Shown piece by piece: positions 17,433 to 26,400 of a stretch of DNA of 37,281 nt. The DNA lies in contig JAIFKV010000083.1 in assembly GCA_020049415.1 (NCBI GenBank), positions 1-37,281 on the forward strand, written 5' to 3'. The notes beneath the pieces are model-generated. The model was not told the origin of the DNA. It did no database searches and worked only from the letters and a program-made list of their open reading frames with translations. The position numbers and the translations under genes were made by a program. How positions within the stretch are numbered: position 1 is the first letter of the stretch; each line of letters begins with the position of its first letter. The DNA is from Betaproteobacteria bacterium. Lineage in GTDB: Bacteria; Pseudomonadota; Gammaproteobacteria; Burkholderiales; Thiobacillaceae.

Positions 17433-18898
17433 TCACAGAACAACTCGCGCAGGCGTCGCCGGAAGCCGATTACATCGAGGACGTCCCGGCTGACCACGCA
17501 GGCAATTCAAGAGCATTGCTGACTTATCTGCGCGATTGCCAGGAGGCTGTCAGCGAACTCAGCCTTTGGCACGCTACCGGCCGACTCACCCGCGTCGCGG
17601 GTCTGATCATGGAAGCCTCCGGCCTCAAACTGGCTACCGGCGCATCCTGTCTGGTCAATATGACCGGCGGCCAACAGGTCGATGCGGAAGTAGTCGGCTT
17701 TTCCGGCGATCGGCTTTATTTGATGCCCTCAACCGATGTCTATGGCCTGGCGCCAGGCGCCAGCGTCGAGGTGGCCGCAAGCTGCGGCTTTGAAGCGCCA
17801 CGCATCAACAAACCCTACGTCAAGCGCCGCCGGATCGAAGATCGGATTCGTCAGGTTGCAGTCGGCACCGAATTACTTGGACGCGTCATCGATGGTGCGG
17901 GTCGGCCGCTTGACCGACTCGGCGCACTGGAAGTCTCACGCCGAGCCCCGCTCTACTCGCGACCGATCAACCCGATGGAGCGCGAACCGATCAAGCAGGT
18001 ACTCGACGTCGGCGTGCGCGCGATCAACGCCCTGCTCACCGTCGGCCGCGGCCAGCGCATGGGCCTGTTCGCCGGCAGCGGCGTTGGCAAATCGATGCTG
18101 CTGGGCATGATGGCGCGCTACACAGCGGCGGATGTCGTGGTCGTCGGGTTGATCGGCGAACGCGGCCGCGAAGTCAAAGATTTCATCGAAAACATCCTCG
18201 GAGAAGAAGGACTGCGCCGCGCCGCAGTGGTTGCGGCGCCAGCCGACTCCCCTCCCTTGATGCGCTTGCATGGCGCAGCCTACGCCACCACCATCGCCGA
18301 ATACTTCCGCGACCAAGGCCTGAATGTGCTGTTGATCATGGATTCGCTCACCCGCTACGCCCAGGCGCAGCGTGAAATCGCGCTCGCGGTCGGCGAACCG
18401 CCAGCCACCAAAGGTTACCCGCCCTCGGTGTTCGCCAAGATGCCACAACTGGTCGAACGTGCCGGTAATGGTCGACAGGGCGGCGGTTCAATCACCGCTT
18501 TTTATACCGTACTGATGGAAGGCGACGACCAGCAAGACCCGGTCGCCGACGCGGCCCGCGCCATTCTTGATGGTCACATCGTCCTGTCACGTAGTCTGGC
18601 CGATCAAGGCCACTATCCAGCCATCGACATCGAAGCTTCGATCTCCCGCGCAATCACCGAGTTGCTACCGAAGGAAGAACTCGATCGCGTGCGCCGCTTC
18701 AAGGCCCTTTATGCCCGCTTCCAGCGCAGCCGAGACTTGATCACCATCGGCGCTTACACACGCGGAAACGACCCGCAACTGGACGAAGCCATCGCCCTCT
18801 ACCCACACATGGAAGCATTCCTCAAACAGGATTTTCATGCCAAGGAAAACGACCGCATCAGCCGACATCAGCTCGAAGTTTTGCTCGCGGGCAAGTAA
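17420..18898 (+). CDS. fliI: Flagellum-specific ATPase FliI
   Basis: FliI is the hexameric ATPase of the flagellar type III export apparatus, related to F1 beta. The 492-residue protein has Walker A at about 218-225 (AGSGVGKS), the Walker B region ([21 protein letters not shown]), and the family signature [16 protein letters not shown]. The ATG at 17420 is preferred over a TTG seven codons upstream; it starts inside the end of fliH. The C-terminus ([11 protein letters not shown]) is normal in length. The next gene should be fliJ, but only a few codons and then element A2 follow. Confidence 0.96.
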   Translation: MVALITEQLAQASPEADYIEDVPADHAGNSRALLTYLRDCQEAVSELSLWHATGRLTRVAGLIMEASGLKLATGASCLVNMTGGQQVDAEVVGFSGDRLYLMPSTDVYGLAPGASVEVAASCGFEAPRINKPYVKRRRIEDRIRQVAVGTELLGRVIDGAGRPLDRLGALEVSRRAPLYSRPINPMEREPIKQVLDVGVRAINALLTVGRGQRMGLFAGSGVGKSMLLGMMARYTAADVVVVGLIGERGREVKDFIENILGEEGLRRAAVVAAPADSPPLMRLHGAAYATTIAEYFRDQGLNVLLIMDSLTRYAQAQREIALAVGEPPATKGYPPSVFAKMPQLVERAGNGRQGGGSITAFYTVLMEGDDQQDPVADAARAILDGHIVLSRSLADQGHYPAIDIEASISRAITELLPKEELDRVRRFKALYARFQRSRDLITIGAYTRGNDPQLDEAIALYPHMEAFLKQDFHAKENDRISRHQLEVLLAGK

Positions 18899-18906
18899 GA
18901 TTTTCC

Positions 18907-18945
18907 ATGACTGTTCAGCAACCCACCCTTAGCGACTGTCCATGA
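18907..18945 (+). pseudogene. fliJ: Possible fliJ remnant cut off by element A2
   Basis: Nine bases after fliI, where fliJ lies in the fleSR-fliEFGHIJ arrangement, an ATG opens with MTVQQPTL. It then runs into the terminal repeat of element A2 and stops after 12 codons (TGA at 18943-18945). Nothing like the rest of FliJ, a coiled-coil chaperone of about 150 residues, follows. Position is the main argument; eight codons are too few to prove homology. Confidence 0.4.
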
Positions 18946-19718
18946 ATAACCTGGGCATTTATGGGTGTGCTGATGGGATGCGGTGCAAGGCGCCGGTCGC
19001 GCAGCATGGTCATTCCCTTCAAGCGACCGGCAACGCAGCACCGCGCCCACCCGTGCAGCCAGAAAAGATGGTGGCCGATGAAGGCGCGCAGCAGCAGATC
19101 CTCGGAATGGGGCAGGGCGGGGAATGTAAGGCCATGGCGGAAGCCGGATTTCGCATCCGGCTTTGTCCACACGATCAAAGCAGTGACCACAATCTGTTGT
19201 GTGTGAGCATCCAGGATAATCGGGATGCCTACTTCGATTTCCTCTCCGGGGGCACCGAGAGAGACCGCTGAAGTGATTCCCGCACCCGTGATGCTGATAT
19301 CCATCAGCATGCCCATATCAGCGGCTTTATTTCCCCGCATGATTTCCAACGGCATCTTGAGCGTGATGCGCGAGGCGTTTCGGGCTTTTCTGACCAGCGC
19401 CAACTCAGGATAGGCAAAATGGATGTGGGGGTAGGGCTTGTCGTTGACGCTGATCGGATGGCAGCTGATCGCGTAGGCATGCGTGTTGGCTAGTCCGCGC
19501 AGGACGTATTGGTCAGAAGGCTTCACCCATAAATCCGAGAGTTCCTTCGGCAACGTGGTGATCAGGCTATGGCCACGGAGCGCCCCGATAAACTGGACTC
19601 TGTGCTGAAGCTTGCTCTGCGAGTTGAACAGGTTCATCTGTTGGCCCGACATCAGGCGAAGATCGGCTAATTCCCAATATTCACCCGCCGTGGTTTTAAG
19701 TTTGTCGTCGTGTACCAT
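18915..19718 (-). CDS. YcgR-like flagellar brake: PilZ domain c-di-GMP receptor with chimeric C-terminus
   Basis: The N-terminal half (about residues 1-120) resembles the YcgR-type companion domain (LQHRVQFIGALRGHSLITTLP, then AYPELALVRKARNASRI). The C-terminal half is a PilZ domain with both c-di-GMP signatures intact: RxxxR in RNASR and DxSxxG in DISITG. Proteins of this kind bind c-di-GMP and slow flagellar rotation. The native C-terminus seems to be around SEDLLLRAFIGHHLF. The last 50 or so residues (from WLHGWARCC on) are translated from element A2, so the product is a fusion with junk sequence. The ATG at 19718 has a weak ribosome site; a family-B end lies 13 bp upstream. Confidence 0.82.
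   Translation of the reverse strand: MVHDDKLKTTAGEYWELADLRLMSGQQMNLFNSQSKLQHRVQFIGALRGHSLITTLPKELSDLWVKPSDQYVLRGLANTHAYAISCHPISVNDKPYPHIHFAYPELALVRKARNASRITLKMPLEIMRGNKAADMGMLMDISITGAGITSAVSLGAPGEEIEVGIPIILDAHTQQIVVTALIVWTKPDAKSGFRHGLTFPALPHSEDLLLRAFIGHHLFWLHGWARCCVAGRLKGMTMLRDRRLAPHPISTPINAQVIHGQSLRVGC
18931..19064. mobile_element. Family A element, copy 2, lacking its right terminal repeat
   Basis: This 134-bp stretch is nearly identical to element A1 from its left terminal repeat through the shared internal end CCGTGCAGCCAGAA. There is one base-length difference near 18996 and a few substitutions. At 19065 similarity stops exactly where the right-hand repeat of about 27 bp should begin, and coding sequence of the PilZ gene (minus strand) takes over. 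The junction looks like the product of an element-mediated rearrangement. Confidence 0.82.
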
Positions 19719-19730
19719 CTCATTCAGCGG

Positions 19731-19756
19731 TTAGCCCGGATATTCCATACATTCGC
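19731..19756. repeat. Solo end of a family B element
   Basis: TTAGCCCGGATATTCCATAC, followed by ATTCGC, matches the terminal repeats of the family B units at 11146-11314 and 28080-28246. No second end or internal sequence is recognisable nearby. It sits directly upstream of the PilZ gene, so that gene is bracketed by a fragment of each element family. Confidence 0.5.
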
Positions 19757-19879
19757 TTGAACTCAACATCAGCCACCGTGAGCCGCTAGCAAAAAATCCT
19801 AAATGTGAAACGTTGAGACGCAAGAAACATCACGGCAGACTTCATAGCCAAGCTTCGTCACTCTATTCCGTAAGCGCAT

Positions 19880-19908
19880 AAAAAAACGAGCCGAAGCCCG
19901 TTTTTTTA
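19880..19908 (-). terminator. Intrinsic terminator of the 615-residue repeat protein gene
   Basis: On the minus strand the transcript forms ACGGGC-UUCG-GCUCGU: a 6-bp stem (one G-U pair) with a very stable UUCG tetraloop, followed by seven U and preceded by an A-run that extends the stem. It lies 21 bp after the stop codon at 19929. The A/T symmetry means it may also work in the other direction. Confidence 0.88.
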
Positions 19909-19928
19909 TTGGACTTCCTCGTTATTGA

Positions 19929-21776
19929 TCAGTGCGCTTGTACGCCAGGTCCGAAGAATCGGTAGCCGGTGCGCATCTGGCGGCTAAGCTCGAAACGCTT
20001 CTTGTCGGTTGCGCTGCTGAAACTGCCGGCGATGCCGTTATAGGCTTTGTCCGCCCAGGCGCCATCCATCAGCAAGTCGGACACGCCCTCCGCCCAGCGC
20101 AGCTTGTCGTTGGTAGAGGTCATATGACCACCACAGACTTCCATCAGCGGGGCGATTTCGGAGACTGGCAATTCGTAGGCTTTCAAGCGGTTGGCCAGTT
20201 GCACGCACTGGTCGCCAGTGGCGCAGGCTTTGGCGGCTTTGGCGAACAAACCATTGGCGGCGGTGTTGTCGCCGATATCGCGATACAGCTTGGCGGTGTG
20301 GGCCAGAGCGTAATGGTCCTTGGCGCGATTGGCGGCTTCGGTGAGCAATTTTGCGGCCATGGCGGAATCGCCCAACGCGGTTTGCACGGTTTCCGCCATC
20401 TTGGTGTAGTCGTATGGCCCTTCGCCGAGGGCGCGTTCTTCAACGAAAACACGGGCGCGCGCTTTGCCATATTCAGCATCGCTGAGTTCATTCGCGCAGG
20501 TCAGCACGATTTCACGGAACCAGACGAAGTCGGCAGCATTGGCGACGCTTTCATTCAACAGCTTGCCCAGCCATTCTTTGTCACCCAGGCGGTCGACGCC
20601 GAGGATCAGTGATTTGAAACGGGCGAAGTGGAAACCGCCTTCAGCGCGCATCTGAGTTTCGGCCAGGCCGAGCACCTTGCCGGCGTAAGCGGCATCTTCC
20701 AGTTCGGCCATGATGCGATCGGACAGGGCGATGAACTGCTTGACCGTGGTGCACTTGGCTTCTTCGTTCTGTAGTTCGGTGTATTTGGCCTGGTTGGCTT
20801 CACGCTTGACCAGTTTGCCTTTGACGCGTTCGACGCGGGCGGTATCGCTGGCGAAATGTTTTTCCACCGCATCGACTACTTTGCGCATATCGAACAGGTT
20901 GCCAACGGCTTCTTCCGCCTTGCTCATCATCTCGGCGGCGCTGGCGTTATCGCCGGAGGTGACACAGGCATCAGCCAGTTGAATCAATTCATCGGTCGAG
21001 GTGGCCAACGCGCCACCTTTGGCCAGCACGGTCTTGGCGAATTCAGGATTGCCGGCGGCGGCGGCCAGCACCTGCATCAGGGCGGTGAAGTCCTTGGCGG
21101 AATCGAGCGCCTTGGCGTACAACCCGGCGGCGGCGGCCGGGTCGATTTCATTCATCGCGCCGGACAAGGTGATCAAATCAGCCGGGCTACTGTACTTGGC
21201 TGCGCCTTCGTTGATGATGTCGACGCCCTTGGCTTTGTCACTGGCCCCGACCATCTTCGCCAGACGGGCGAAATCACCGGCGCGGCCGGCTTTGGTTTTG
21301 ATCTTGTCAATAATCTGGCCGAGTAAAGCGGCGTCGTTCAATTCGGCGACCACGGCGGCAAGACCATACAGTTCTTCGGTGGCGGAAACTTCTTTCAATG
21401 CGCCAGCCAGGGCTTTGGCGGCGGCGGCGGCATCACTGAGGGCGAGCCACTGGCCCATGCCGACGGCAACTTTCTCACTGCCGTCCATGGCGAAATCAGC
21501 GCCTTGGCCGAGCATTTCCTTGGCCTTGGCGGCATCGCCGATCGCCTGGTATCCAATCGCCAGGGTGACGAAATCTTTGGTGAACATGGCATCGCCGGCG
21601 ACCTTGTCGAGCGCGGCTTTGGCGCCGGCATCGCTGGTAAAGGCGGCGCTGCTCAACAGCTCCTTGGCGTAGCCCATATCGGCCGGAGCTTCAAAAGCAT
21701 CGCGGGCAATGGCGAAAAGATTGGCGGCGCTGGTGCAGGCAGCGGCTTTTGCGGCGAGGGTGTCGCGGGTGGCCAT
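19929..21776 (-). CDS. Alanine-rich helical-repeat (TPR-like solenoid) protein, function unknown
   Basis: I do not recognise this 615-residue protein. It is very rich in Ala and built of consecutive helical units of about 32-34 residues. Clear examples run from about residue 200 to 310: SSPADLITLSGAMNE..., KDFTALMQVLAAAAGN..., TDELIQLADACVTSGDN... The shared pattern is xDFxxLAxxxxxxGDxxxAxxxLxxA, like TPR or Sel1 arrays. Six or so cysteines are spread through it. There is no signal peptide or membrane helix, so it is probably cytoplasmic. An AAGGAG site 8 bases before the ATG, a strong terminator and strongly uniform codon choice suggest high expression. It is monocistronic between PilZ and phytochrome genes. 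Confidence 0.85.
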   Translation of the reverse strand: MATRDTLAAKAAACTSAANLFAIARDAFEAPADMGYAKELLSSAAFTSDAGAKAALDKVAGDAMFTKDFVTLAIGYQAIGDAAKAKEMLGQGADFAMDGSEKVAVGMGQWLALSDAAAAAKALAGALKEVSATEELYGLAAVVAELNDAALLGQIIDKIKTKAGRAGDFARLAKMVGASDKAKGVDIINEGAAKYSSPADLITLSGAMNEIDPAAAAGLYAKALDSAKDFTALMQVLAAAAGNPEFAKTVLAKGGALATSTDELIQLADACVTSGDNASAAEMMSKAEEAVGNLFDMRKVVDAVEKHFASDTARVERVKGKLVKREANQAKYTELQNEEAKCTTVKQFIALSDRIMAELEDAAYAGKVLGLAETQMRAEGGFHFARFKSLILGVDRLGDKEWLGKLLNESVANAADFVWFREIVLTCANELSDAEYGKARARVFVEERALGEGPYDYTKMAETVQTALGDSAMAAKLLTEAANRAKDHYALAHTAKLYRDIGDNTAANGLFAKAAKACATGDQCVQLANRLKAYELPVSEIAPLMEVCGGHMTSTNDKLRWAEGVSDLLMDGAWADKAYNGIAGSFSSATDKKRFELSRQMRTGYRFFGPGVQAH

Positions 21777-21986
21777 GAGACAACTCCTTGAGATTGGGAA
21801 AAACGGTATGGCGCGCGAGTTTACCGGCGCATCCCCCCCTTGTCAGCGCGGCTTTGCTTATGGGCACATGACCCTGCCTTATCCCCGCCCTATGCAACTG
21901 ACAAACAGGCGCCACAGAAGATGGTTTAAGCCTTACGCAGCGTATCAAGCCGGTGCGCATGACTGAAATTCACCTGTCTCAACCTG
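21777..21986. promoter_or_regulatory. Promoter region of the 615-residue gene
   Basis: This 210-bp spacer separates the phytochrome stop from the repeat-protein start, both on the minus strand. It must hold the promoter of the repeat-protein gene and the end of the phytochrome operon. I found no convincing terminator hairpin or sigma boxes and no gene. Confidence 0.3.
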
Positions 21987-23477
21987 CTAACGAATTTCGC
22001 GCATCAGCAGTTCGCGCAACTTGAAGACCAGCAAACGCGCTTCGTGATCCCACGGACGACTGTATCCGATTCGTTTTTCCACCCATTTTTCAAATGAGTT
22101 GCGCGGCGCAATGCCGAACGTGCCATCGTGCGACTCGACCGGCTTTTCGGGGTTTCCGCCCCAGGCGATTTCTTGAATGTTTTCAATCCGCGTCAGATAA
22201 ATACGCAGTTCCAGATCTTTGCTCGGCTTGACGCGCAAGGCGACTGCGCCGGCAATTTCAGACAAGGGAAAACCAGGCATCTGTCGGGTCAGGCTGTCGC
22301 CAAACCAGATGAATTCATTCTGCCCAAAGCAAAACCAATGATCGAAGGCGGCGAGAGCATCCGCCTCAAAGCTCTTTCCCAGACTGAAACAAGCGTCGTC
22401 CATGCACAGGGTTGCGCCATCAGCTTTGAATTCGTCCATCAGCAAAGCGCCCAATTCTGGCCAGGCAGAAATCAGATCGCCATGCCGTTGCAGCAACAAA
22501 CGTGCGTTGTCGAACCGATGCGCCAGGCCATCAACCAGGCGGATGCGCTGGTGTGACTGGAATGCGCTCATCGCCAGGCCGAAGTCACGCATCAGTTGCG
22601 CGGCGCGCAGGAGCGAGCCAAGCTGCACTTGCCGAGGGGTATTGTTATGGCAGGCAACCAGGGCGTTGAGCGTGCCACCCACCACCACCGGAAAAGACAG
22701 CGAGGCGCGCACCCCCATATTGGCAAGATAAACCTGATGTATCCGCGACACGCTGCGCAAATCCGAATAGGTGAGATCCGGCGGGGAGGTGTCACGGCCA
22801 AGCAATGGAACCGGCTCGGTCGCCGCATCCGGGATCAGTCGCCAAGGGTTTTTCAGATAGAGGGCGCGCGCGATATGCGGAATATCGCTGGCGGGAAAGC
22901 GCAAGCCCAGATAGCTGCCATAGGCTTCACCCCGACGCGCTTCGGCAATGACTTCACCATCATCATCCTCGCGAAATGCATACAGCATCACCCGTTGGAA
23001 ACCGGTGATGTTCATGATGCATTGCACCAACTCTTGTTGTGCGGCGGCAATCGAAGACGCCAGCACCGGCGAGGCGCTGAAGGTGGAGAGCAGCGGTGGG
23101 CACAACGCATCAAAGTCATTGATCACGTCAGCAAACGGCGCGGCCAGGAGTTCGAGCGTGATCGACCCCTCTTCATTTCGGCTGGCGACCAGATCGAGCA
23201 TGCCATGAAATGCGCTCGATAACGCCGGCATCACCCCTTCAACGACGACGCGGCTGCCGGTTTTCCGATCCAGTTTTAGCAGCGCCTCCGCCAGCACGTC
23301 GGGCAGGCGCTGCCCCAACCAGGCTTCTGGCGGCGCGCCCAGCCACGCCTCGACATTCATCGCGACGTGACTGATTTTGTTGTCTCGGTCGATCACCAGC
23401 AGCGTTCCGTGCGCCAGAATTGCGCCGGAGAGATGTAATGCCTCCAGCTCGCAGGCATCCAATAGACGTCTATCCAT
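21987..23477 (-). CDS. Bacteriophytochrome photosensory core (PAS-GAF-PHY) without output domain
   Basis: Bacteriophytochromes bind biliverdin and switch between red- and far-red-absorbing states. This 496-residue protein has the whole sensory core. Cys9 lies in the N-terminal ACELEALHLSGAILAHG motif, where biliverdin attaches. The GAF signature FPASDIP is at 194-200, with chromophore-pocket histidines His247 (SRIHQVYLANMGV) and His277 (ACHN). The PHY tongue has WGGNP (439-443) and PRNSF (458-462). It ends right after the PHY helix (LRELLMREIR), so the histidine kinase found in most family members is missing. The ATG at 23477, with an AGGAG site 8 bases upstream, overlaps the end of the upstream gene by 8 bp. 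That implies coupled translation and a shared task with the CheBR-GGDEF-EAL protein. Confidence 0.93.
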   Translation of the reverse strand: MDRRLLDACELEALHLSGAILAHGTLLVIDRDNKISHVAMNVEAWLGAPPEAWLGQRLPDVLAEALLKLDRKTGSRVVVEGVMPALSSAFHGMLDLVASRNEEGSITLELLAAPFADVINDFDALCPPLLSTFSASPVLASSIAAAQQELVQCIMNITGFQRVMLYAFREDDDGEVIAEARRGEAYGSYLGLRFPASDIPHIARALYLKNPWRLIPDAATEPVPLLGRDTSPPDLTYSDLRSVSRIHQVYLANMGVRASLSFPVVVGGTLNALVACHNNTPRQVQLGSLLRAAQLMRDFGLAMSAFQSHQRIRLVDGLAHRFDNARLLLQRHGDLISAWPELGALLMDEFKADGATLCMDDACFSLGKSFEADALAAFDHWFCFGQNEFIWFGDSLTRQMPGFPLSEIAGAVALRVKPSKDLELRIYLTRIENIQEIAWGGNPEKPVESHDGTFGIAPRNSFEKWVEKRIGYSRPWDHEARLLVFKLRELLMREIR

Positions 23478-26400
23478 GTTGACCGCTCCTCGCCACCAGA
23501 TCTTCGAAAGCCACCACTTCCAGCGGCCTTGCCAGCAGATAACCTTGCGCGATGTCGCAACCGTGTTGAACAAGCCAGGCTAGCTGACGATCTGTTTCAA
23601 CCCCCTCGGCGACGGTTTTCAGCTCCAGCGCTTGCGCCAGGGCAAGAATCGCACGGGCGATGGCTTCATCTTCTTTATCCTTGCCCAAACCATCGACGAA
23701 GCCCTTGTCTATTTTCAGCTCCGACAACGGCAAGCGTTTCAAATAGCTGAGGGATGAATAGCCGGTACCGAAGTCGTCAATCGACACCCCAATTCCGGCC
23801 TGGTGCAGCTTGGAGAGGTTGTCCTTCACGTTCTGGCTGTTTTCCAGCAACGCGCCTTCGGTGATTTCAATGATCAGCAGTTCGGGCGGCACCTGATACT
23901 TCGCAAGATCCTGCATCAGGCTGACAGAACATTCCAGTTCGCGCACACAACGTGGCGACAGATTCATCGCAATCGGCGGCGGCTTCAGGCCAATCGCCAG
24001 CCAAGCCGCAATCTGCTTGATCAACAGGGTGCGCACGACACGGCCCACCTCGAGGATCAATCCGCTGGCCTCGGCGATCGGGATGAATTCGGCGGGCGGC
24101 ACTTCGCCTAATTCCGGGTCCAGCCAACGCAGCAACGCTTCGGCGCCCAGCATCGGACGCCCCTTGCCAAGTCCGTACTTGGGTTGATAAACCAGGCGCA
24201 AGCGATTCTGCCGCAAGGCTTCCCGCAGGGCGCTTTCCAGCGTCGCCCGCTTGAGCAGACGCACATGCATGTCTGGCTTGAAGAATTCAACCCGGGAACG
24301 CCCCTGTTCCTTGGCGCGATACATCGCGGTATCCGCCGCCTTGATCAACATTGCGCTATCGGTGCCATCATCCGGATAGAACGCGACCCCAACGCTGGCG
24401 GATACAAACAACGGGCTGCCATTGACCTCAAACGAGGCGGACAGATCGTTGATGACGCGTTGCGCAACCTGATTGGCGACTTCGATATCGGCATCCATCA
24501 GGATAGCGGTGAACTCATCGCCACCGAGTCGAGCGACCGTATCGACATCGCGCACAACTTCCTTCATGCGGATGGCGGCTTGTTTGAGCAAGTCGTCGCC
24601 GACGTCATGTCCAAGGGTGTCGTTGATGGTCTTGAAGTTGTCCAGATCGATGAACAGCAGCGCGATGCGTGATTTTTTCCGCCGCGCCTGCGCCAGGGCG
24701 TGGCGCAAGTGATCATGAAAAAGCGCCCGATTGGGCAGGCCGGTGAGGGCGTCATGGGTGGCCAGGTACTCCACCTTGCGCTGCGAATCCTTGATGCTGG
24801 TGATATCGGAGAAAACCGCGACGTAATGGGCATGGGCGCCATTACCGTCATCGACGCGGTTGATGGTGAGCCATTCCGAATAGATATCGCCATTCTTGCG
24901 CTTGTTGAGAATTTCCCCCTGCCAGAAGCCATCGACCACCAGCGCGTGCCACATGGCTTCATAAAACGCATCACTATGGCGACCGGATTTGAGCATGCCG
25001 ATAGTCTTGCCGACCGCGTCATGCTGGTTATATCCGGTGATTTGGGTGAAGGCCAGGTTGATGGTTTGTATGATTCCGCGCGGGTCGGTGACCACAATCG
25101 CTTCGCCGGATTGATCGAAAACGCGAGCCGTAATGCGCAGTTGATCTTCGGCGTGCTTGCGCACGGTGATGTCTTCCGCTTCGACAATGAAGGCAACCGG
25201 GTTGCCCTTGTCGTCCATCAACACCTGATGCACGCTGCGCAGGATGTGGCGGTTGCCTTTGTGGATAACCGGGTGCTCACCAATGACCACTGCTTGCTTG
25301 CGCAGCGCTTCCAGGTCGAGCCCCCAAAGATTGGCCGCCAGGTCGTTCGGCAACAAACCAAAGTCGGTCTTGCCGAGATAGCTTTCCACATCGATATCGA
25401 AAAACTCCAGAAACCGCCGATTGGCAAACTGATAGGCGCCAGCGGGATCTTTCATTGCAAAAATAACCGTGGTTTTTTCCATCAGCGCGACCAGACGCTG
25501 CTCGGAGTCTTTCAGCGCAGCCTGAGCGCGGGTGATGTCGGATACATCGATCAGCGTGACCACCAGGGTGGTGACATCGCCAGCCTTGTCGAGGCCGGGG
25601 GAGATCGCCAGCCGCAAAGTGCGGCCGTCCTGAGCAATCAGCGCTTCTTCTCGTTCGGCATGCGCCAGAGTGCGACCAAGTCGGGTTTCCAGGTCACTGT
25701 TCATGCCGGATGCGATGGGCATGCCAGATTGGCCGGTTTGGCTGGTCAGGCTGGATAAACGCAAACGCGATACATGCTGATGCAAGGCGGAGTCGCGCAG
25801 GTCGAAACGGCGGGCAGCCGGGGCATTGAAACGGGCGAGCTGGAAAGCGCGGTCAAAAACCAGAATGGGAAAGTCCAGCGAATCGTAAAGATGCGCGTAT
25901 TCCGCCGACAGTCGCGAATACTCCGCCGACTTGACGTTGAGCTCTTCATTCAGGCTGATCAGCTCTTCATTGGTTGCCTGCAACTCTTCGTTGGCGGCCT
26001 CCATTTCCTCATTGGTCGCCTGCAACTCTTCATTCGACGCCTGCGCTTCTTCATTCAGCGCCTGCATTTCCTCGTTGGCGGTGGCCAACTCTTCCACCAT
26101 CGCTTGCAGATTTTCCCGCGTCGCGGTCAGTTCATCTTCAAGTTGTCGATTGATGATTGACGTCCCCGCTTCGCCATCGGACTTGCCAGCCCCCCTGCCA
26201 CCGACGCCAATCAACTCAACGGGGGCGGGCTGCGGCAAAAACATGACCAGCAAAAGCTGCGCGCCAAGTTCGCTCAATGGATGCACAAATATGCGCAACC
26301 ATGCCTCGCCCAATTGGCGGACTCGCCCCTGTTGCGGTTTGCCATGTTGGTTGCTGCGATGCAACAAGGTCAGCAGATCACCGCGCAAATCCGGCATGAC

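Larger units (their letters stand above)
19719..19928. other. Spacer upstream of the PilZ gene and downstream of the 615-residue gene
   Basis: A 210-bp region holding the solo family B end (19731-19756) and the terminator at 19880-19908. The PilZ promoter must lie here, but no sigma-28 or sigma-70 boxes stand out. I see no gene. Confidence 0.5.

Noticed and set aside
18907..18945. A complete short protein (MTVQQPTLSDCP) after fliI
   Set aside because: Its last residues and stop come from the element end; a truncated fliJ start is the more economical reading.
24700..25758. Plus-strand open frame of 352 codons inside the CheBR-GGDEF-EAL gene
   Set aside because: Antisense to PAS and GGDEF coding sequence whose motifs are intact; no ribosome site or domain.
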